DNA of 7,260 bases from Nitrogeniibacter sp041600915 (lineage in GTDB: Bacteria; Pseudomonadota; Gammaproteobacteria; Burkholderiales; Rhodocyclaceae), in contig JBFIJC010000196.1 of the NCBI GenBank assembly GCA_041600915.1, forward strand, positions 1 through 7,260. Reading direction: 5' to 3'. The notes under the pieces are model-generated. The model did no database searches. It saw only the letters and a program-made list of their open reading frames with translations, and was not told where the DNA came from. Each line of letters begins with the position of its first letter. Position 1 is the first letter of the stretch. This document shows, piece by piece, positions 6,074-7,260 of the stretch. The translations under genes and the position numbers were made by a program.

Positions 6074-7024
6074 ATGAACGAGTTTCTCGACGCGCTGGCG
6101 TTTTCCTTTTCCGTGACCGGCCCGATCTTTGTCGTGCTGGCGCTGGGCGTCGGCCTGATGCGGGCCGGCCTGCTCAATGACAACTTTGTCGATACCGGCG
6201 CCAAGCTGGTGTTCAACGTCGCCTTGCCTGCGCTGCTGTTCATCAGCATCAGCAAGACGCGCTTCGAGGCGGCGGCAAACTTCGGTTTGATCGCACTCGG
6301 CCTGGCGGGGACGCTGGTGATTTTTGTGGCGCTGGAGTGGGCGGCGCGGCGCTGGGTCGCGACCCCGGCCGATCGTGGCGTGTTCGTGCAGGGCTGCTTT
6401 CGTTCGAACATGGGCATCATTGGCCTGGCGCTGTGCGTGAATGCCTACGGCGAGGCGGGTCTGGTGGCCGCATCGCTCTACCTCGGGCTGGTCACCATCT
6501 TGTTCAACGTGCTGGCGGTGATGACGCTCAGCCGTTCGCTGAACACCCACCGCAGCGTCGGGCAGTTGATCAAGGGCATCGTCCGAAACCCGCTGATTAT
6601 CGGCATCGTGGCGGCGCTGCCGGTGTCGTGGGCGGGCATCGAGTTGCCGGCGCTGGTGCTTCAGTCAGGCCAGTATTTTGCGAATCTCTCCTTGCCGCTG
6701 GCCTTGCTGTGCACGGGGGCCGCGCTCAATTTCGGGCAGTTGCGTGGCGACTTGCGGATCACGATGTTGGCCAGCGGCATCAAGCTGGTGGCGGTGCCGC
6801 TGGTGTTTGTGCTGTGCGGACTCGCCGCCGGCTTTCGCGGGGTCGAGCTCGGTGTGCTGATGCTGATGTCCGGCGCTCCGACGGCCGCGGCGAGCTACGT
6901 GATGGTGCGCGCCATGGGCGGCAATGCGGTGCTGGCGGCCAATATCATTGCCGTGACCACGCTGGGCTCGATCCTGACGACCAGCCTGGGCGTGCTGGTG
7001 TTGCGCGCCGCCGGCTTGATGTAA
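6074..7024 (+). CDS. AEC-family (auxin efflux carrier-like) permease
   Basis: AEC proteins are inner-membrane carriers, in bacteria often linked to small carboxylates such as malonate or malate. The 316-residue protein is hydrophobic almost throughout. I count about ten membrane segments (near 12-31, 42-60, 68-90, 104-122, 129-151, 168-188, 201-220, 229-253, 257-278, 286-311). The family-typical FRSNMGIIGLAL (Arg110, Asn112, Gly114) sits in the fourth segment. RNPLIIGIVAALPVSW at 171-186 is the usual start of the second half, and SGAPTAAASYVMVRAMGGN near 266-284 is the conserved late segment. The substrate cannot be read from the sequence. A weak purine-rich site (AAGAGAG, 6063-6069) precedes the ATG. 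The gene lies 24 bases after the rhomboid stop, so the two are probably co-transcribed. No terminator hairpin follows before dnaE. Confidence 0.9.
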   Translation: MNEFLDALAFSFSVTGPIFVVLALGVGLMRAGLLNDNFVDTGAKLVFNVALPALLFISISKTRFEAAANFGLIALGLAGTLVIFVALEWAARRWVATPADRGVFVQGCFRSNMGIIGLALCVNAYGEAGLVAASLYLGLVTILFNVLAVMTLSRSLNTHRSVGQLIKGIVRNPLIIGIVAALPVSWAGIELPALVLQSGQYFANLSLPLALLCTGAALNFGQLRGDLRITMLASGIKLVAVPLVFVLCGLAAGFRGVELGVLMLMSGAPTAAASYVMVRAMGGNAVLAANIIAVTTLGSILTTSLGVLVLRAAGLM

Positions 7025-7072
7025 GCGCGAGAAACTCCGACATTCGACGGTGCCGCAGGCGGGTCGGCGCGG

Positions 7073-7078
7073 TAGAAT
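7073..7078 (+). promoter_or_regulatory. Possible -10 box (TAGAAT) of the dnaE promoter
   Basis: TAGAAT ends 8 bases before the dnaE ATG, which would put the transcription start at or next to the start codon. No Shine-Dalgarno sequence is present in the 62-base gap, which fits a leaderless message. No convincing -35 is visible at normal spacing. Confidence 0.45.
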
Positions 7079-7086
7079 TCTGCCCC

Positions 7087-7260
7087 ATGAGCACGCCCAC
7101 CGAACCCCGCTTCATCCATCTTCGCCTGCACACCGAATATTCGATTTCCGACGGAATCGTACAGGTCGGCCAAGCCATCTCCCGCGCCGCTGCCGACGGC
7201 ATGCCGGCGCTGGGTATTTCCGATCTGGCCAACCTGTTTGGCATGGTCAAGTTCTACACC
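7087..7260 (+). CDS. dnaE: DNA polymerase III alpha subunit, N-terminal fragment (runs off the window)
   Basis: DnaE is the replicative polymerase of the Pol III holoenzyme. Only 58 residues are in view, with the frame open to the end. They match the DnaE N-terminus: RFIHLRLHTEYSISDGIVQV, then AAADGMPALGISDLANLFGMVKFYT, which begins the PHP domain. In DnaE proteins with a metal-binding PHP site, motif I reads HxH and motif II reads DH. Here they read R-L-H (RLH at 13-15) and D-L (SDLAN), as in E. coli, where the PHP domain is inactive and proofreading comes from a separate epsilon subunit (DnaQ). The ATG is fixed by similarity to other DnaE N-termini. The AEC permease gene ends 62 bases upstream. 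Confidence 0.95.
   Translation, partial: MSTPTEPRFIHLRLHTEYSISDGIVQVGQAISRAAADGMPALGISDLANLFGMVKFYT

Noticed and set aside
5192..6550. Long open frame of about 452 codons on the - strand opposite the rhomboid and AEC genes
   Set aside because: It is antisense to clear membrane-protein genes, its product is Gln/His/Arg-rich low-complexity sequence, and it spans an intergenic junction. A shadow frame is the simplest reading.

Overview
The window is GC-rich, and every gene I can support lies on the + strand. It looks like chromosomal DNA of a betaproteobacterium, probably of the Rhodocyclales type (Azoarcus/Thauera-like). That placement is inferred from GC-rich codon use and the flavour of the protein sequences (MaeB, Qor, PldA and a DnaE with a degenerate PHP motif). 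I see no tRNA, rRNA, insertion sequence, phage gene or CRISPR array.

Layout. (1) Positions 2-1651: the C-terminal three quarters of an NADP-malic enzyme fused to a phosphotransacetylase-like domain (maeB), closed by a textbook intrinsic terminator with a UUCG loop. (2) Positions 1801-4841: four closely spaced genes that could form one transcript. They are an outer-membrane phospholipase A (pldA) with an extra N-terminal domain, an NADPH:quinone oxidoreductase (qor), a 119-residue secreted protein of unknown function that overlaps qor by 4 bases, and a hotdog-fold acyl-CoA thioesterase. (3) Positions 4931-7024: a rhomboid intramembrane protease with a long C-terminal tail, then an AEC-family permease 24 bases downstream, probably a second transcription unit. 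An 89-base gap before the rhomboid gene carries a perfect 16-base palindrome. (4) From 7087 to the window end: the start of dnaE, the replicative DNA polymerase III alpha subunit, preceded by a TAGAAT box so close to the ATG that its mRNA may be leaderless.

How the genes fit together. This is mostly ordinary housekeeping sequence. The most suggestive grouping is pldA with a thioesterase. PldA releases fatty acids from phospholipids misplaced in the outer leaflet, and a cytosolic acyl-CoA thioesterase could control the acyl-CoA made from them. That link is inference from gene order only. I found no clear sign of a new multi-gene system. The items most worth a second look are the small secreted protein, the rhomboid tail domain, the palindrome and the PldA N-terminal domain.
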